Below, one piece after another: positions 26,346 through 29,343 of a stretch of 29,343 nucleotides of DNA (position 1 is its first letter; each line of letters opens with the position of its first letter). The notes below the pieces were generated by a model that was given only the letters and a program-made list of their open reading frames with translations, was not told the origin of the DNA and searched no databases. The stretch lies in the NCBI GenBank assembly GCA_046331625.1, contig JAXLQL010000054.1, positions 1-29,343 of the forward strand, read 5' to 3'. Source of the stretch: JAXLQL01 sp046331625 (lineage in GTDB: Bacteria; Acidobacteriota; Terriglobia; Bryobacterales; Bryobacteraceae). Made by a program: the position numbers and the translations under genes.

Positions 26346-29343
26346 ATGAAGAACGATCAGAATTCGCGCCGGGAGTTTTTGGCGCTGGCCTCGGCGGCGG
26401 GCTTTGCCGGCTTGGTGTCGTCGGCGCGCGATGCCTGGGCGCTCGAAGCGGTGACGAACCCGCTGGCCCAGTATCCGGACCGGGGCTGGGAGCGCGCCTA
26501 TCGCGACCTGTGGAAGTACGACTCTACGTACACGTTCACCTGTGCGCCCAATGACACGCACAACTGCATCCTCAAGGCATACGTGCGGCAAGGAGTGATC
26601 ACGCGTCTGGGTCCCACGATGAAGTATGGCGAAGCCACTGACCTCAGCGGCAACCACACTTCGAGCCGCTGGGATCCGAGGATTTGCCAGAAGGGCCTGG
26701 CGCTGACGCGCCGCTTCTACGGCGACCGCCGCGTGAACGGCTGCATGGTCCGCGCCGGATTCAAGAAGTGGGTGGACGAAGGGCATCCGCGCGGATCCGA
26801 TGGCAAGCCCCCGGAGAAGTACTTCCAGCGCGCGCGCGACGAGTGGGTGCGCGTTTCGCACGCCGACGCGGCGACGATGGTGGCCAAGACGCTCAAGAAC
26901 ATCGCCGAGACCTACAACGGCGAAGAGGGCAAGAAGCGGCTGAAGGCGCAGCACTATGACGAGGCCGTGATCGAAGCCACGCGCGGCATCGGCACGCAAG
27001 TGCTGAAGTTCCGGGGCGGCATGCCTTTGCTCGGCATGACTCGCGTGTTTGGCATGTACCGCATGGCGAACTCGATGGCGCTGCTCGATGCGAAGATCCG
27101 CAAAGTCGGTCCGGCTGAGGCGGTGGGTGGCAAGGGCTTCGACAACTACTCGTGGCACACCGATCTACCGCCTGGACATCCGATGGTCACCGGCCAACAG
27201 ACGGTGGAGTTCGACCTGTCGGCAGTGGAGCACTGCAAGACGCTGGTGGTTTGGGGCATGAACTGGATCACCACGAAGATGCCCGATGCGCACTGGCTCA
27301 CCGAGGCGCGGCTGAAGGGAACGCGCGTGGTGGTGATCGCGTGCGAATACTCGGCGACGGCCACCAAGGGCGATGACGTGATTGTGGTGCGGCCTGGAGT
27401 TACTCCGGCGCTGGCTCTCGGCCTCTCGCACGTGATCTTGCGCGACAAGCTCTACGACCTCAACTACGTCAAGCAGTGGACCGACCTGCCGCTGCTGGTC
27501 CGCATGGACACGCTGAAGAATCTCCGCGCCGAAGAAGTGTTCGGAGGCAAGCCGGCCGACTTGCCCACCACCAAGGTGCTGGCGCCGAACGAACTGCCGC
27601 CGCCTCCGGCCAAACATGTCGACCAGTTCGTGCCGGGCAAGATGCGCGCGGGCTGGGGCGATGCGGTGTGGTGGGACAAAGCCGCCAACGCGCCGAAGGC
27701 GACGCATCGCGATCAAGTAGGCAAGAACTCGACCGTCGGCGACGCACTACTCGAAGGTTCGGTGGAGGTGACTCTCGCCGACGGGAAGAAGGTCCGCTGC
27801 CGGCCGATCTTCGACCTGGTGAAAGAGTACGCCGATCACTTCACGCCGAAAGTCACCGAAGAGCTCACTTGGGCGCCGGCGGCAGCGGTGGAATCACTGG
27901 CGCGCGATATCGCCAAGGATCCCGGTACGACGCTGTTCGCGATCGGCATGGGCCCGAATCAGTTCTTCAACAACGACAACAAAGACCGCGACCTGTTCCT
28001 GCTGGCCGCGCTCACGGGCAACATCGGCAAGATCGGCGGCAACGTTGGATCCTACGCGGGCAACTATCGCGTAGCGCTGCTCAACGGAGCGCCGCAGTAC
28101 ATCAACGAGAACCCGTTCGATCTCGAGCTCGATCCGGCCAAGCCCGCGCGGCCGAAGCAATACTGGCGCGCGGAGTCGGCGCACTACTACAACCACGAAG
28201 ATCACCCGCTGCGCGTCGGCAACAAGCTGCTCACGGGCGCCACGCACATTCCGGCGCCGACCAAGTCGCTGTGGTTCGCCAACGCCAACTCGATTCTCGG
28301 CAATGTGAAGTGGCACTACAACACCGTGGTGAACATGCTGCCGAAGATCGAGATGATCGCGGTGAACGAGTGGTGGTGGTCCACGTCATGCGAATGGGCC
28401 GACGTCGTGTTCGGCGTGGATTCATGGGCGGAGATGAAGCATCCGGACATGACCGCGTCGGTCACCAACCCGTTCCTCACCGTCTTTCCGCGCACGCCCA
28501 TGAAGCGAATCTTCAACACGATGGGCGACATCGAAGTGCTGGCTCTGGTGGGCGACAAGATGGCGGAGGTCACCGGCGACCAGCGTTTCCGCGACTGTTG
28601 GAAGTTCGTGCGCGAAGGCCGCACCGACGTCTACCTGCAGCGCATTCTCGACTTCTCCACCAACGCGAAAGGCTTCAAGATCGCTGAACTCGAGGCGCGC
28701 GCGCAGCAAGGCATTCCGGCCATCCTGGAGAGCCGTACGTCGCCGAAAGCGGTGGGATACGAGCAGGTGTTCGACTCGAAACCGTGGTACACGAAGACGG
28801 GGCGGCTCGAGTTCTACCGGGGCGAAGACGAGTTCATCGCCGCCGGCGAGAATCTCCCTGTGCACCGCGAGCCGGTCGACTCTACCTTCTACGAGCCGAA
28901 CATCATCATCTCGCCCAAGCACGAGGCGATGCGGCCCGATGGTCCGGAGAAGTACGGGGTTTCGCGCACGGACCTCTCCTGCGAAACGCGCTGCGGCCGC
29001 AACGTGGTCTACACCTGGGACGAAGCCAAGAAGACGGCGCATCCACTCGCCAAGGATGGCTACAAGTTCGTCTTCCACACGCCGAAGTATCGCCACGGCG
29101 CGCACACGATGCCGATCGATACGGACATGATCGCGGTGCTGTTCGGTCCGTTCGGCGATCTCTACCGGCACGACAAGCGCAGTCCGTTCGTGACCGAGGG
29201 CTACGTGGACATCAACCCCGAAGACGCCAAGCAACTCGGCGTACAAGACGGCGACTACGTCTGGATCGACTCCGATCCCGAAGACCGGCCGTTCCGCGGG
29301 TGGCAGAAGAACAGCCGCGACTACGAGTTCGCACGGCTGCTGT
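26346..29343 (+). CDS. Exported molybdopterin oxidoreductase, NarG/NxrA-like catalytic subunit (3' end cut by the window)
   Basis: The reading frame is open for 999 codons and is incomplete. A Tat signal (SRREFLALASAAGFAGLVSS) places it outside the cytoplasm. The N-terminal FS0 cluster site is C66-x3-D70-x3-C74-x39-C114 (CAPNDTHNC...RICQKG); an Asp replaces one Cys of the usual H/C-x3-C-x3-C pattern. Molybdenum is expected at Asp273 in HTDLPPGHPMVTGQQT, the type II DMSO reductase hallmark seen in NarG as SDLPPASP. Other matches include FRGGMPLLGMTRVFGMYRMA, IGMGPNQFFNNDNKDRDLFL and LTGNIGKIGGNVGSYAGNY. The group includes nitrate reductases, nitrite oxidoreductase and (per)chlorate, selenate and ethylbenzene enzymes, so the substrate is open. 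Its Fe-S partner subunit (NarH-like) should lie beyond the window. Confidence 0.92.
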   Translation, partial: MKNDQNSRREFLALASAAGFAGLVSSARDAWALEAVTNPLAQYPDRGWERAYRDLWKYDSTYTFTCAPNDTHNCILKAYVRQGVITRLGPTMKYGEATDLSGNHTSSRWDPRICQKGLALTRRFYGDRRVNGCMVRAGFKKWVDEGHPRGSDGKPPEKYFQRARDEWVRVSHADAATMVAKTLKNIAETYNGEEGKKRLKAQHYDEAVIEATRGIGTQVLKFRGGMPLLGMTRVFGMYRMANSMALLDAKIRKVGPAEAVGGKGFDNYSWHTDLPPGHPMVTGQQTVEFDLSAVEHCKTLVVWGMNWITTKMPDAHWLTEARLKGTRVVVIACEYSATATKGDDVIVVRPGVTPALALGLSHVILRDKLYDLNYVKQWTDLPLLVRMDTLKNLRAEEVFGGKPADLPTTKVLAPNELPPPPAKHVDQFVPGKMRAGWGDAVWWDKAANAPKATHRDQVGKNSTVGDALLEGSVEVTLADGKKVRCRPIFDLVKEYADHFTPKVTEELTWAPAAAVESLARDIAKDPGTTLFAIGMGPNQFFNNDNKDRDLFLLAALTGNIGKIGGNVGSYAGNYRVALLNGAPQYINENPFDLELDPAKPARPKQYWRAESAHYYNHEDHPLRVGNKLLTGATHIPAPTKSLWFANANSILGNVKWHYNTVVNMLPKIEMIAVNEWWWSTSCEWADVVFGVDSWAEMKHPDMTASVTNPFLTVFPRTPMKRIFNTMGDIEVLALVGDKMAEVTGDQRFRDCWKFVREGRTDVYLQRILDFSTNAKGFKIAELEARAQQGIPAILESRTSPKAVGYEQVFDSKPWYTKTGRLEFYRGEDEFIAAGENLPVHREPVDSTFYEPNIIISPKHEAMRPDGPEKYGVSRTDLSCETRCGRNVVYTWDEAKKTAHPLAKDGYKFVFHTPKYRHGAHTMPIDTDMIAVLFGPFGDLYRHDKRSPFVTEGYVDINPEDAKQLGVQDGDYVWIDSDPEDRPFRGWQKNSRDYEFARLL

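Noticed and set aside
27476..28687. Plus-strand frame (403 codons) inside the molybdoenzyme gene
   Set aside because: Arg/Gln/Gly-rich shadow reading; the main frame holds the family motifs throughout.

Overview
The window is GC-rich bacterial DNA whose gene families point to an acidobacterium close to Solibacter/Bryobacter. The main clue is a secreted planctomycete-type cytochrome (PSCyt1/DUF1549/DUF1553) followed by a DUF1501 protein. Others are the SMP-30 lactonase, the secreted M19 dipeptidase, many c-type cytochromes, and scattered twin-hairpin repeats. This placement is an inference from gene content, not from a marker gene.

Layout. (1) 1-2378, minus strand: thymidine/pyrimidine phosphorylase (cut by the window edge), secreted M19 dipeptidase, ChrR-like cupin. 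(2) 2465-5576, plus strand: SMP-30/gluconolactonase, an unrecognised secreted protein, then a scar where a truncated membrane protein runs into a SEC-C protein that has lost its N-terminus. (3) 5598-9597: the PSCyt1/DUF1549/DUF1553 gene, split by a one-base deletion, and its DUF1501 partner. (4) 9627-12636: tRNA-Val(CAC), a polysaccharide deacetylase remnant, and a group II intron with a reverse transcriptase. The intron sits precisely inside a REP-like repeat, and more repeat copies follow. (5) 12637-20101: alpha-glucan phosphorylase, a GH63/MGH1-like glycosidase preceded by a 170-bp tandem copy of its own 5' end, a 42-residue membrane protein, a dihaem cytochrome c, a minus-strand tandem universal stress protein and a three-BON-domain protein. 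(6) 20285-29343 (runs off the end): an apparent operon of an Rrf2 regulator, a GltD-like FAD/Fe-S oxidoreductase, a Rieske protein, a fused cytochrome b, a heptahaem cytochrome c and a Tat-exported molybdopterin oxidoreductase of the NarG/NxrA (type II DMSO reductase) group.

The most interesting system is region 6. A complete quinol:cytochrome c module (Rieske, cytochrome b, seven-haem c) is placed directly upstream of an exported NarG/NxrA-like enzyme. The regulator has cysteines suited to an Fe-S cluster, and a perfect dyad lies just before its start codon. This suggests a respiratory or nitrogen-oxide redox chain that exchanges electrons with the quinone pool through a bc-type complex rather than a NarI-type subunit. 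The storage-glucan, stress and small cytochrome genes upstream would fit a low-oxygen or stationary-phase programme, but that link is only inferred.

The window also carries several rearrangement scars: two tandem duplications (170 bp and 17 bp), one clear frameshift, one fused gene junction, a gene remnant beside a tRNA, and a repeat family entered by a retroelement.
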